Shown one piece after another: positions 45,723 to 54,328 of a stretch of 64,000 bases of DNA (positions are counted from its first letter, which is position 1; every line of letters begins with the position of its first letter). Source of the stretch: Shewanella algae (GTDB lineage Bacteria; Pseudomonadota; Gammaproteobacteria; Enterobacterales; Shewanellaceae); the NCBI RefSeq assembly GCF_009183365.2, contig NZ_CP068230.1, positions 45,001 through 109,000 on the forward strand, in the 5' to 3' direction. A program made the position numbers and the translations under genes. Under the pieces are notes generated by a model that had not been told where the DNA came from, made no database searches, and saw nothing but the letters and a program-made list of their open reading frames with translations.

Positions 45723-47333
45723 TCACTTAATCTCCGGCGGAGTGCTGAAGGTGTGATAAGGCGCCGGACTTGGGAGTGTCCACTCAAGCCCCTGGGCTCC
45801 TTCCCAAGGTTTGGCCGGAGCCTGGGCGCCACCACGAATACACTTGATCACCAGTACCAGAAATATCAGCTGTGACAGGCCAAAGGCAAAACCGCCAATG
45901 GAGACAATCTGATTGACATCGGCAAACTGCACCGAGTAGTCGGGGATGCGTCTGGGCATACCGGCCAGCCCGAGGAAATGCATCGGGAAGAACAACACAT
46001 TGACCGAAATGACCGAGCACCAGAAATGCCACTTGGCCAAGGTCTCGCTGTACATATGCCCGGTCCACTTGGGTAGCCAGTAATAGGCGGCGGCCATGAT
46101 GGAGAAGATGGCGCCGGTGACCAGCACATAATGGAAATGGGCAACCACAAAGTAAGTGTCATGGTATTGGAAGTCGGCTGGGGTGATTGCCAACATCAGG
46201 CCGGAGAAGCCGCCTATGGTGAAGAGAATAATAAAGGCACAGGCGAACATCATAGGGGCTTCAAAGCTGATGGATCCCCGCCACATGGTGGCAACCCAGT
46301 TGAATACCTTGACCCCGGTTGGCACAGCAATCAGCATGGTGCAGTACATAAAGAAGAGTTCGGCAAAGACAGGCATACCTGTGGTGAACATGTGGTGTGC
46401 CCACACCAGGAAGGAGAGGATTGCGATGCTGGCGGTGGCGTAGACCATTGAGGCGTAGCCAAACAAAGGTTTGCGACTGAATGCCGGAATGATGGCCGAG
46501 ATGATGCCGAATGACGGCAAGATCATTATGTACACCTCGGGGTGGCCGAAGAACCAGAAAATATGCTGGAACATCACAGGATCTCCGCCGCCGGCGGCAT
46601 CGAAGAAGCTGGTGCCGAAGAATTTGTCTGTGAGTACCATGGTCACGGCACCAGCCAATACCGGCATAACGGCTATCAGAAGGAATGCGGTGATAAGCCA
46701 GGTCCAGACGAACAGGGGCAGCTTCATCCAGTTCATGCCAGGTGCGCGCAGATTCACTATGGTGACTATCACGTTGATCGCTCCCATGATTGAGCTTATC
46801 CCCATGATATGTATTGAAAAAACAAACAAGGCTGTGCTGTCGGCACTATAAGTGGTCGACAATGGGGCATAGAAGGTCCAGCCAAAATTGGGGCCGCCAC
46901 CTTCCATAAACAATGAGCTAAGCAGGATTAAGAAGGCGAAGGGCAAAATCCAGAAGCTCCAGTTGTTCATCCTCGGCAGCGCCATATCCGGCGCACCTAT
47001 CATCATGGGGATCAACCAGTTGGCCAGACCGGTAAAGGCCGGCATCACGGCGCCAAAAACCATGATAAGGCCATGAACTGTGGTCATTTGGTTAAAGAAG
47101 TTGGGCTCGACCAGTTGCAATCCGGGCTGGAATAATTCAGCACGGATCACCATGGCCATGGCGCCCCCTATCAGGAACATGATGAAGCTGAACCAGAGAT
47201 AGAGTGTGCCTATGTCTTTATGGTTGGTGGTCAGCAACCAGCGCATGATCCCCTTGGGGGCGTGATGATGCTGGTGTTCCTGTTCAGCGATTTCCTGAAC
47301 GCCGGCTTCGGCATCTTGACTGAATGAGTTCAT
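45723..47333 (-). CDS. ctaD: Cytochrome c oxidase subunit I
   Basis: A 536-aa, 12-helix catalytic subunit. HGLIMVFGAVMP and HFHYVLVTGAIFS contain heme-ligand His residues, and the CuB/Tyr motif is WFFGHPEVYIMILPSFG. The K- and D-channel regions look normal. It receives electrons from subunit II, reduces O2 and pumps protons. GGGGAGAAG precedes the ATG, 9 nt after subunit II. Confidence 0.98.
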   Translation of the reverse strand: MNSFSQDAEAGVQEIAEQEHQHHHAPKGIMRWLLTTNHKDIGTLYLWFSFIMFLIGGAMAMVIRAELFQPGLQLVEPNFFNQMTTVHGLIMVFGAVMPAFTGLANWLIPMMIGAPDMALPRMNNWSFWILPFAFLILLSSLFMEGGGPNFGWTFYAPLSTTYSADSTALFVFSIHIMGISSIMGAINVIVTIVNLRAPGMNWMKLPLFVWTWLITAFLLIAVMPVLAGAVTMVLTDKFFGTSFFDAAGGGDPVMFQHIFWFFGHPEVYIMILPSFGIISAIIPAFSRKPLFGYASMVYATASIAILSFLVWAHHMFTTGMPVFAELFFMYCTMLIAVPTGVKVFNWVATMWRGSISFEAPMMFACAFIILFTIGGFSGLMLAITPADFQYHDTYFVVAHFHYVLVTGAIFSIMAAAYYWLPKWTGHMYSETLAKWHFWCSVISVNVLFFPMHFLGLAGMPRRIPDYSVQFADVNQIVSIGGFAFGLSQLIFLVLVIKCIRGGAQAPAKPWEGAQGLEWTLPSPAPYHTFSTPPEIK

Positions 47334-47342
47334 CTTCTCCCC

Positions 47343-48473
47343 CTACTGCCCGTGGTTATTGACGTCGGCGGCTTGCACAGTGTCGCCTGTATTATTGCCC
47401 CAGGCATTACGCTCATAGGTCACCACAGCAGCCAGTTCCTTGGCGGTTATCTGTTTGCCGAAGGCCTGCATGGCGGTGCCTGTCTTGCCATGGATCACTA
47501 TGTCCAGATGGGCAGCGATTGGGCCTATGGCAATAGCACTGCCCTTGAGCGCCGGGAACACCCCTTGAAGTCCGGCGCCGTTGGGCTGATGACAGGCGGC
47601 GCAACGCGCCATATAGATCTGTTCGCCAAGCGCCATGGCCTCATCATGGCTCATGGTCTCACTGAGGGCCGCCTGAGCTTCTTCGGCGGCCGTAGCCGCG
47701 GCTTGTTTCTGTTCCGCCATCCAGGCGTCAAACTCATCTTCTGCCAGTACCTTCACCACAATCGGCATAAAGCCGTGGTCTTTACCGCAAAGCTCGGCAC
47801 ATTGGCCGCGGTAGATCCCCGGTTTGTCCACCCGGGTCCAGGCTTCGTTAATAAAACCGGGATTGGCGTCTTTTTTGACGGCAAAGGCGGGCACCCACCA
47901 GGAGTGGATCACATCATCTGAGGTCATCAGGAATCGGACTTTGCGATTGATGGGCAATACCAAAGGCTTGTCGACTTCAAGTAAGTAGTGCTCGCCCTTG
48001 GCTTCCTGGCCTTCTATCTGGGATCTCGGCGTTGCCAATATGCTGAAGAAGTCGATGTCTTCGCCGAAATAGCTGTAGTGCCATTTCCATTGCGAGCCGG
48101 TGATCTTGACCGTCAGGTCGGCATCACTGGGATCTTCCATGGCAATCAGCGTTTTGGTTGCGGGGATTGCCATCAGGATCAGGATTAAAAAGGGGATAAG
48201 CGTCCAGGCAATTTCTACCTTGGTACTTTCATGGAATTGGGACGCGACTGCCCCTTTGGACTTCCTATGGTTGAGCATGGCGTAGATCATCACGCCGAAT
48301 ACGACCAAACCTATGGCGCAACAGATATAAAGAATGATCATGTGCAGGTGATACACCTTGCCACTGATCTCAGTTACCCCTTGAGTCATATTCAAGGGCA
48401 TATCTGCCTGAGCGCCTGGAGACAACAAGCTGACGCACAACAAGGTCAGCAAAACACACAGCCATTGCTTCAC
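47343..48473 (-). CDS. ctaC: Cytochrome c oxidase subunit II with fused cytochrome c (caa3 type)
   Basis: A 376-aa protein: a signal peptide, two helices, then the CuA domain (H190, C225, C229, H233 and M236 in QCAELCGKDHGFM), an Ala/Glu-rich linker, and a C-terminal cytochrome c domain with CAACH at 291-295. The fused heme makes it a caa3-type oxidase that can take electrons from soluble cytochromes. GTG start at 48473 with AGGAG 8 nt upstream. It is the first gene of the oxidase operon. Confidence 0.97.
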   Translation of the reverse strand: MKQWLCVLLTLLCVSLLSPGAQADMPLNMTQGVTEISGKVYHLHMIILYICCAIGLVVFGVMIYAMLNHRKSKGAVASQFHESTKVEIAWTLIPFLILILMAIPATKTLIAMEDPSDADLTVKITGSQWKWHYSYFGEDIDFFSILATPRSQIEGQEAKGEHYLLEVDKPLVLPINRKVRFLMTSDDVIHSWWVPAFAVKKDANPGFINEAWTRVDKPGIYRGQCAELCGKDHGFMPIVVKVLAEDEFDAWMAEQKQAAATAAEEAQAALSETMSHDEAMALGEQIYMARCAACHQPNGAGLQGVFPALKGSAIAIGPIAAHLDIVIHGKTGTAMQAFGKQITAKELAAVVTYERNAWGNNTGDTVQAADVNNHGQ

Positions 48474-48768
48474 AAGACATCTCCTCTGTCAATTGCATTC
48501 GCAACTACAAAGAAGAGTCACACAGTAAGTCTTTGCTCTATGCAAACTCTTCAGTTCCCAAAAAAGCAACGATGACTTCAAAGTGCGGCGGCGGTTTCAC
48601 TTAGCTCTAGGTATACAGGTGGTGACCACTGTTGCACTTACCGCTGAATATACTCAGCATTTCCGGCGACGGCACCACTCGCTATGAATCGAAATGGGGC
48701 GGTCAACCTACGACGAATTGCATGGAGATAACACAATCGTTGTTCTTACATTACTTGTAGATTAAATA

Positions 48769-48782
48769 TTGATCAAGATCAC
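48769..48782. promoter_or_regulatory. FNR/EtrA-like site upstream of the caa3 oxidase operon
   Basis: TTGAT-CAAG-ATCAC matches the FNR consensus TTGAT-N4-ATCAA in nine of ten defined bases. It is about 300 bp before the ctaC start codon, and its distance to the promoter is unknown. Oxygen control of an oxidase operon would be sensible, but this is inferred. Confidence 0.5.
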
Positions 48783-48908
48783 GATGTTTTCTAACTATAT
48801 GAAAAAAAAGCGTCTGTTAATCCAGAGGTGAATTCTGTGTGAGTAGCAGAGCTGCGCGGTTTGCCGCCGATTGACAGGGGAAGGCATTGCACCAAAAAGG
48901 CACAGAAA

Positions 48909-48933
48909 AAAGGCCATCCCAGGGATGGCCTTT
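48909..48933 (-). terminator. Terminator after sulA
   Basis: On the minus strand, AAAGGCCATCC-CTG-GGATGGCCTTT is followed by a T-run, just after the sulA stop. Confidence 0.88.
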
Positions 48934-48941
48934 AAACACAA

Positions 48942-49433
48942 TCAATGGATGGAGTGGGTAAGTTCGTTGAGGTGGTTATCCACCTCTTTCGCCTGCTGTC
49001 CCGTTTCCAACACTATGCCCATGGCTCTGGCGTTACGGGCGACCAGCTGCAATCGGCGGTTATCACGGGCATCCAGGCTGTCTATCCAACTGATCACTGC
49101 ACTGGAGGTGCCGTTGGTCAGGGCTCTTTCCGTTGCCCACAAGGCTTCTACTTCATCCTTGGTGCGCACCAAGAGTACTCTATCCATTCTGACACCGGCC
49201 CTTGCTAAGGTTTCTTTGTAACCTATGCTGGCCGGGGCGTTAATCAAGACTATCCAGCGTCCCTGTTGACTCAATTGCGCCAATTGAGGGCAGAGGCGCA
49301 ATAATTCCTGACGTCCCTGGCTATGGCTGGCCAAGCTGGAGATGCCGGTATGTTGCCAAGGTTGATTGCCGGCAATACTGGTGTCTGTCCACAGGCCTGG
49401 GTGTCTTGGGGCGTTGCCTGTCATTATGCTCAT
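48942..49433 (-). CDS. sulA: SOS cell-division inhibitor SulA
   Basis: A 163-aa protein of the SulA family: GRQELLRLCPQLAQLSQQGRWIVLINAP, then WATERALTNGTSSAVISWID and the RNRRLQLVARNA region. SulA blocks FtsZ during DNA damage. Its start overlaps the lexA stop as ATGA, so lexA and sulA form one SOS operon. In E. coli the two genes are separate. It has its own terminator. Confidence 0.92.
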   Translation of the reverse strand: MSIMTGNAPRHPGLWTDTSIAGNQPWQHTGISSLASHSQGRQELLRLCPQLAQLSQQGRWIVLINAPASIGYKETLARAGVRMDRVLLVRTKDEVEALWATERALTNGTSSAVISWIDSLDARDNRRLQLVARNARAMGIVLETGQQAKEVDNHLNELTHSIH

Positions 49434-50050
49434 AGCCAGTCTCCATTGCGTATTATCCCTACCGCCAGTCCTTCAATGGTCAATGGCTGGAAAGTCAGGT
49501 CGACTTTGATTGGGGAGTAAGCCTCGTTCTCGGCATGTAGATAAACCACATTACCTTTCTTTTCAAAGCGTTTCACAGTTACATCGTCTTCAACCCTGGC
49601 CACCACGACTTGACCGTTACGGGCTTCCTGTACCTTGTGAACCGCCAGGAGATCACCTTCGAGAATACCTATGTTCTTCATGCTGTCGCCGCGTACCCGT
49701 AGCAGAAAGTCGGCATTGGGGTGGAACATGCCAGGGTCGACCTGGTAATACTGCTCAACGTGTTCCTGTGCCAGTATGGGTTCACCGGCGGCAACCTGAC
49801 CAATCAGGGGCAAGCCTGTTTCTGACTCCGCTTGTTCATCATGAGGCAGGCGAATACCACGAGAGGTGCCTGGCATGATCTCAATACAGCCTTTCTTGGC
49901 CAATGCCTTGAGGTGTTCCTCGGCGGCATTGGCGCTCTTGAAGCCCAGCCGGGTGGCAATTTCGGCCCGGGTTGGCGGCATGCCGGTGTCGGCTATATTG
50001 CGTTTAATCAGTTCCAGAATCTGTGCCTGGCGCGGTGTCAGTGGTCTCAT
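49430..50050 (-). CDS. lexA: SOS repressor LexA
   Basis: A 206-aa repressor: a winged helix N-terminus (MRPLTPRQAQILELIKRNI; PPTRAEIATRLGFKSANAAEEHL) and the self-cleavage domain with the A88-G89 bond in QVAAGEP, S123 in GDSMKNIGI and K160. It represses SOS genes and is cut when RecA filaments form. Two SOS boxes overlap its promoter. Confidence 0.98.
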   Translation of the reverse strand: MRPLTPRQAQILELIKRNIADTGMPPTRAEIATRLGFKSANAAEEHLKALAKKGCIEIMPGTSRGIRLPHDEQAESETGLPLIGQVAAGEPILAQEHVEQYYQVDPGMFHPNADFLLRVRGDSMKNIGILEGDLLAVHKVQEARNGQVVVARVEDDVTVKRFEKKGNVVYLHAENEAYSPIKVDLTFQPLTIEGLAVGIIRNGDWL

Positions 50051-50058
50051 GGTGATTC

Positions 50059-50074
50059 CTGTTTTTTCATACAG
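50059..50074. promoter_or_regulatory. SOS box 1 (LexA operator)
   Basis: CTGTTTTTTCATACAG fits CTG-N10-CAG and lies 9 bp before the lexA start codon. It lets LexA repress its own operon with sulA. Confidence 0.85.
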
Positions 50075-50077
50075 TAC

Positions 50078-50093
50078 CTGTCAGTATATACAG
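50078..50093. promoter_or_regulatory. SOS box 2 (LexA operator)
   Basis: CTGTCAGTATATACAG fits CTG-N10-CAG and lies 3 bp beyond box 1. Tandem boxes are typical of lexA promoters. Confidence 0.92.
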
Positions 50094-50316
50094 TATTTTT
50101 ATCAGTGCAAGTATTAACCAAAACTGAAACTTTTAGGGAGTGGCTAAGTAAGCCATTCGGTGCTTTGGTTTTAACGGCTTGGCCCATGCAGCATGGGGAG
50201 TTCAAGGCATTGGCCAGAGGAACTGCCGGGGCCGGTTCGCACCTTCCCTAGCTAAGGTTCAGGAAATTCTGGTATTCTATTGGGCTATTGATTGTGGCTC
50301 AGACACTGAAAAAAAC

Positions 50317-52743
50317 ATGTCCAAACAAGATTCATTCTGGTTTAAATCTCTTCGCTGGCTCCAAAGCAAGCTGGTGCATACCACTGTGGTGCCTCAGGAT
50401 CCTTTCGCCGATTTGAACCTGGATCCGGCCAAGCCGATGGCCTATGTAATGAAGACGGAATCTGTCAGTGATATTGCGGCATTGGCGGAAGTCACCCGTA
50501 AGTTTGGTTTGCCTTGTCCTTATGAGGCACTCAAGGTTGATGATATTACCGTTCCCCGAGTCGTCTGCCTGGAAGGAGCCAAGCCCCTATTCGGCAAGCG
50601 CAAGAGCAACAAGCCATTTCTCAGCTGTTTCACTTCTCTGCTGAACCTGCATCAGGCCAATCCACAACTGGATATTCAATTGGTGCCAGTGAGCCTCTAT
50701 TGGGGCCGCACTCCGGGTAAGGAAGATGACAGCATGCGTGCCGCCGTATTTGAGCGGGAAAATCCCACTTGGCTGCGCAAGTTTCTGATGATCCTGTTTC
50801 TGGGGCGCGACAACTTTGTGCAGTTTTCCAATGCCGTGTCGTTGCGGCTGATGGCCGATGAACATGGGACCGACAAGGCTATTGCCCATAAGTTGTCACG
50901 GGTGGCCAGGGTACATTTCCGCCGGCAACGCAAGGTGATGACAGGACCCGTGCTGCCCAACCGTCAGGCTCTGTTCAATGAGTTGCTGCGCTCGGAAACG
51001 CTGAAAAAGGCGATTAAAGAAGAGGCCGCTGCCAAGAAGATCCCCGAGGCCAGAGCCCGGGAGATGGCGGAAGAATATCTCGATGAGATTGCCGCCCACT
51101 ATTCAGACAGCCTGGTGCGTATTGCCGAGCGGATCCTCACCTGGTTGTGGAACAAGCTCTACAAGGGGATCAACATCAAGGGCGCCGAGCAGATACGCCA
51201 GCTGCACCACGATGGCCATGAGATAGTTTATGTGCCTTGCCACCGCAGTCATATGGATTACCTGCTGCTCTCCTATATTCTCTATTTTCAGGGTATGGTT
51301 CCGCCCCACATAGCCGCCGGTATCAACTTGAACTTCTGGCCCGCCGGGCCCATGTTCCGCCGTGGTGGTGCTTTCTTCATCCGCCGCAGCTTCAACGGTA
51401 ACAAGCTCTATACCGCTGTGTTCCGCGAGTATCTGGATCAGCTGTTTGCCAAAGGCTATTCGGTTGAATACTTCACCGAAGGTGGCCGCTCCCGTACCGG
51501 ACGGCTGTTGTCACCCAAGACAGGGATGCTGGCGATGACAGTTAACTCTGTGCTGCGGGGCATTGAACGGCCGGTGACTCTGGTGCCCGTGTACCTGGGC
51601 TACGACCATGTCATGGAAGTGGCCACTTACCACAAAGAACTCAGCGGCAAGAAGAAGCAGAAAGAATCTGTTTGGCAGGTGGTTGGCGCCTTGCGTAAGC
51701 TGGGCAATTTCGGTCAGGGTTATGTGAACTTTGGTGAGCCTGTGACGCTGCAGAATTTCCTCAGTGAAGCGGCGCCCAACTGGCGCGAAGAAGTGGCGGC
51801 CGATCCCGAGCAGAAACCCAGCTGGCTGACCCCGGCGGTTAATACTCTGGCCAATAGGGTGATGACTCATATCAACGATGCCGCAGCAGCCAGCGCCGTG
51901 ACTCTTACCAGCCTGGTACTCTTGTCATCAGAGCAGAATGCGCTGGAGCGAAGCCAGTTGGAACGTCAGTTGGACTTGTATCTGGATCTGCTCAAGGAAG
52001 TGCCATATACCCAGTATACTTCTGTCGCTGAGGGCGACGGTAAGCAGTTGCTGCAACAAGGTCTGGAGCTGAATAAGTTCACGGTTCAGGAAGATGAACT
52101 GGGCGATATCATCTCAATCGACGAGTCGATCGCGGTAACCATGACTTACTATCGCAACAACATCATTCACCTGTTTATGGTGCCTTCTTTGCTGGCCAGC
52201 TGCCTGGTGCGCCTGGAGCAGTGCAGCCGAGCTCAGATGCAGGCGGTGCTTGAGGATTTCTACCCTCTGCTGCAGGCCGAGCTGTTTATGGGTAAGGCCG
52301 ATGTCAGTGCTTATGCCGATCAGCTGCTGGATCGTTTCATTGCCAAAGGTTTGGTCGCCGAAGAAGCCGATGGTTTCCGGGTGCTGGAAGCTGGCATAAA
52401 TCCGCTGGCGCTGCTGGCTGAAACCATGAGCGAAACCCTGCAGCGCTACGCCATCATCCTTAACTTGCTGGCCGCTCACCCAGGTATTGAGCGTGGCGAT
52501 TTGGAGCGCGAAAGCCATAAATTGGCCAGTCGTCTGGGCGCGCTGCATGGGATTACAGCCCCCGAGTTTTACGACAAGAAACTCTACGGCATCTTGAGTA
52601 TCAAGCTCAAAGAGCTGGGGTATCTCACCAAGGAAGATACCCGCCATGATATAGAGCGAACCCGGGATTATGCCAACCAGCTGCTGCGTCCACAGGTCAA
52701 GCAAACCATAGTCGACAGCGTCGCCGCCGAACAGGAGGCCTGA
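50317..52743 (+). CDS. plsB: Glycerol-3-phosphate 1-O-acyltransferase PlsB
   Basis: An 808-aa inner-membrane enzyme (E. coli PlsB: 807) that adds the first acyl chain to glycerol-3-phosphate. The HX4D active site is VPCHRSHMDYLLLSY; FFIRRSFNGNKLYTAVFREY, FTEGGRSRTGRLLSPKTGM and VPVYLGYD are the other acyltransferase motifs. The ATG at 50317 matches the family start. It is divergent from lexA. gpsA, which makes its substrate, is 40 kb away in this window. Confidence 0.97.
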   Translation: MSKQDSFWFKSLRWLQSKLVHTTVVPQDPFADLNLDPAKPMAYVMKTESVSDIAALAEVTRKFGLPCPYEALKVDDITVPRVVCLEGAKPLFGKRKSNKPFLSCFTSLLNLHQANPQLDIQLVPVSLYWGRTPGKEDDSMRAAVFERENPTWLRKFLMILFLGRDNFVQFSNAVSLRLMADEHGTDKAIAHKLSRVARVHFRRQRKVMTGPVLPNRQALFNELLRSETLKKAIKEEAAAKKIPEARAREMAEEYLDEIAAHYSDSLVRIAERILTWLWNKLYKGINIKGAEQIRQLHHDGHEIVYVPCHRSHMDYLLLSYILYFQGMVPPHIAAGINLNFWPAGPMFRRGGAFFIRRSFNGNKLYTAVFREYLDQLFAKGYSVEYFTEGGRSRTGRLLSPKTGMLAMTVNSVLRGIERPVTLVPVYLGYDHVMEVATYHKELSGKKKQKESVWQVVGALRKLGNFGQGYVNFGEPVTLQNFLSEAAPNWREEVAADPEQKPSWLTPAVNTLANRVMTHINDAAAASAVTLTSLVLLSSEQNALERSQLERQLDLYLDLLKEVPYTQYTSVAEGDGKQLLQQGLELNKFTVQEDELGDIISIDESIAVTMTYYRNNIIHLFMVPSLLASCLVRLEQCSRAQMQAVLEDFYPLLQAELFMGKADVSAYADQLLDRFIAKGLVAEEADGFRVLEAGINPLALLAETMSETLQRYAIILNLLAAHPGIERGDLERESHKLASRLGALHGITAPEFYDKKLYGILSIKLKELGYLTKEDTRHDIERTRDYANQLLRPQVKQTIVDSVAAEQEA

Positions 52744-53990
52744 TGGCCAATCATATGAATGCGGCGCCTGCCAAGGCGTCTTTGCTGGGCGGCGCCATGA
52801 TCATCGCCGGGACCACAGTCGGTGCCGGGATGTTTTCCCTGCCGGTAGAAGGCGCCGGCATGTGGTTTGGCTACTCTGTGCTTATGCTGCTGGGGGTGTG
52901 GTTCTGCATGTTCATGTCCGGGCTGCTGCTGCTGGAAACCAACCTGCATTTTGAGCCTGGCGCCAGCTTTGACACCCTCACCAAGGAGACCCTGGGGCAG
53001 TTTTGGCGGGTGCTTAACGGCGCTTCGATAACCTTCGTGCTCTATATTCTCACTTACGCCTATATCAGTGGCGGCGGCTCCATAGTCAATCATAGCCTGG
53101 AAGGTATGGATATCAGCCTGCCGCAGAGTTTTGCCGCCTTGGTGTTTGCCCTGGTGCTGGCGCTGGTGGTGCTTATCAGCACCAAGGCCGTGGATCGGAT
53201 CACTACCATAATGCTGGGAGGGATGATCATCAGCTTCTTTCTGGCGATAGGCAATCTGTTGATCGGCGTTGATACCAGTAAGCTGCTGCTACCTGATGGC
53301 GAGAGCAGCTATGGCTCATATCTGTGGGCAGCCATTCCTTTCGGTCTGGCCAGTTTTGGTTACCACGGCAATGTGCCGTCTCTGGTGAAATACTACGGCA
53401 AACAGCCGGGCACCATAATCAAGGCGATTTTTGTCGGTACCTTTATCGCCTTGGCTATCTACCTGTGTTGGCTGGTGGCAACCATGGGTAATATTTCCCG
53501 CGGTGAATTCGGCGCCATTATTGCCCAGGGCGGCAATATGGGGGTATTGGTCGGCGCCTTGTCCAAGGTGATGGATAACTCGCTGCTCAACACCATGCTC
53601 ACCCTGTTTGCCAATCTGGCCGTGGCGTCTTCATTCCTTGGGGTAACCTTGGGCTTGTTTGACTATCTGGCAGATCTGTTTGGTTTTGACGACAGTCGCA
53701 GCGGCAGGGTCAAGACCGCCTTGGTGACTTTTCTGCCTCCGACTCTGCTAGGTATGCTGTTTCCAGATGGCTTCCTGGTTGCCATCGGCTTCGCTGCCTT
53801 GGCGGCCACGGTTTGGGCTGTAATAGTGCCGGCCTTGATGGCTTGGCGCTCGAGGCAACAGTTTGCCGATAACCCGGGTTTTCGCGTACCGGGTGGTACG
53901 CCTTTGATAGCCATAGTAGTGCTGTTTGGGGTGCTGACGGCCGCCTGCCATCTGTTGGCCATGGCCGGCATGTTACCCAAGTATTCCTGA
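52743..53990 (+). CDS. mtr: Aromatic amino acid permease, Mtr (tryptophan) type
   Basis: A 415-aa permease with 11 hydrophobic helices. It reads SLLGGAMIIAGTTVGAGMFSLPV, WFCMFMSGLLLLETNLHFEPGASFDTLTKE, SFGYHGNVPSLVKYYGK and VASSFLGVTLGLFDYLADLFGFDDS, close to E. coli Mtr as I recall it. The start overlaps the plsB stop (TGATG), giving translational coupling of two unrelated functions. The name must not be confused with the Mtr metal-reduction proteins of Shewanella. TyrP-type specificity cannot be excluded. Confidence 0.88.
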   Translation: MANHMNAAPAKASLLGGAMIIAGTTVGAGMFSLPVEGAGMWFGYSVLMLLGVWFCMFMSGLLLLETNLHFEPGASFDTLTKETLGQFWRVLNGASITFVLYILTYAYISGGGSIVNHSLEGMDISLPQSFAALVFALVLALVVLISTKAVDRITTIMLGGMIISFFLAIGNLLIGVDTSKLLLPDGESSYGSYLWAAIPFGLASFGYHGNVPSLVKYYGKQPGTIIKAIFVGTFIALAIYLCWLVATMGNISRGEFGAIIAQGGNMGVLVGALSKVMDNSLLNTMLTLFANLAVASSFLGVTLGLFDYLADLFGFDDSRSGRVKTALVTFLPPTLLGMLFPDGFLVAIGFAALAATVWAVIVPALMAWRSRQQFADNPGFRVPGGTPLIAIVVLFGVLTAACHLLAMAGMLPKYS

Positions 53991-54088
53991 AGCGAGAAGC
54001 GGCTCTCTTTTTCAAGGGAATGAGAGGGCCCCACCTTGACAAGACTATAAAAGTCAGTAATTTATACCGTCCACGCCGAGTATTTCGT

Positions 54089-54162
54089 GCGGGTGTAGTT
54101 CAATGGTAGAACGGCAGCTTCCCAAGCTGCATACGTGGGTTCGATTCCCATCACCCGCTCCA
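54089..54162 (+). tRNA. tRNA-Gly (CCC)
   Basis: A 74-nt tRNA. Acceptor arms are GCGGGTG / CACCCGC with encoded CCA; the T-loop is GGTTCGATTCC. The anticodon loop TTCCCAA gives anticodon CCC. It resembles E. coli glyU. It stands alone, about 98 nt after the permease gene. Confidence 0.96.
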
Positions 54163-54262
54163 AAATCGCCCATCCTTCTTGTGATTACCTTTGTTACTTT
54201 TTGTATCTTTGTGAGCCTTTTGGCGACTTTACACTTAACTGACGTTTGTCTAATTAAAGTTA

Positions 54263-54282
54263 ACGCAAATCGTTATCATTGG
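54263..54282. promoter_or_regulatory. Fur-like operator before the second TonB receptor
   Basis: The region reads, on the minus strand, CAATGATAACGATTTGCGT. It has two good GATAAT-type hexamers and a weaker third, about 47-66 bp before the receptor start. Confidence 0.6.
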
Positions 54283-54328
54283 TGTTAGTATCGTGCGCTG
54301 ATTCATTCAACCAAGGAAATCTCAATCC

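Larger units (their letters stand above)
48474..48941. other. 468-bp intergenic region between ctaC and sulA
   Basis: Holds the promoter of the oxidase operon (minus strand), an FNR-like site at 48769-48782 and the sulA terminator at 48909-48933. No ORF with a credible ribosome site, no repeat and no RNA gene is seen. Confidence 0.5.
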
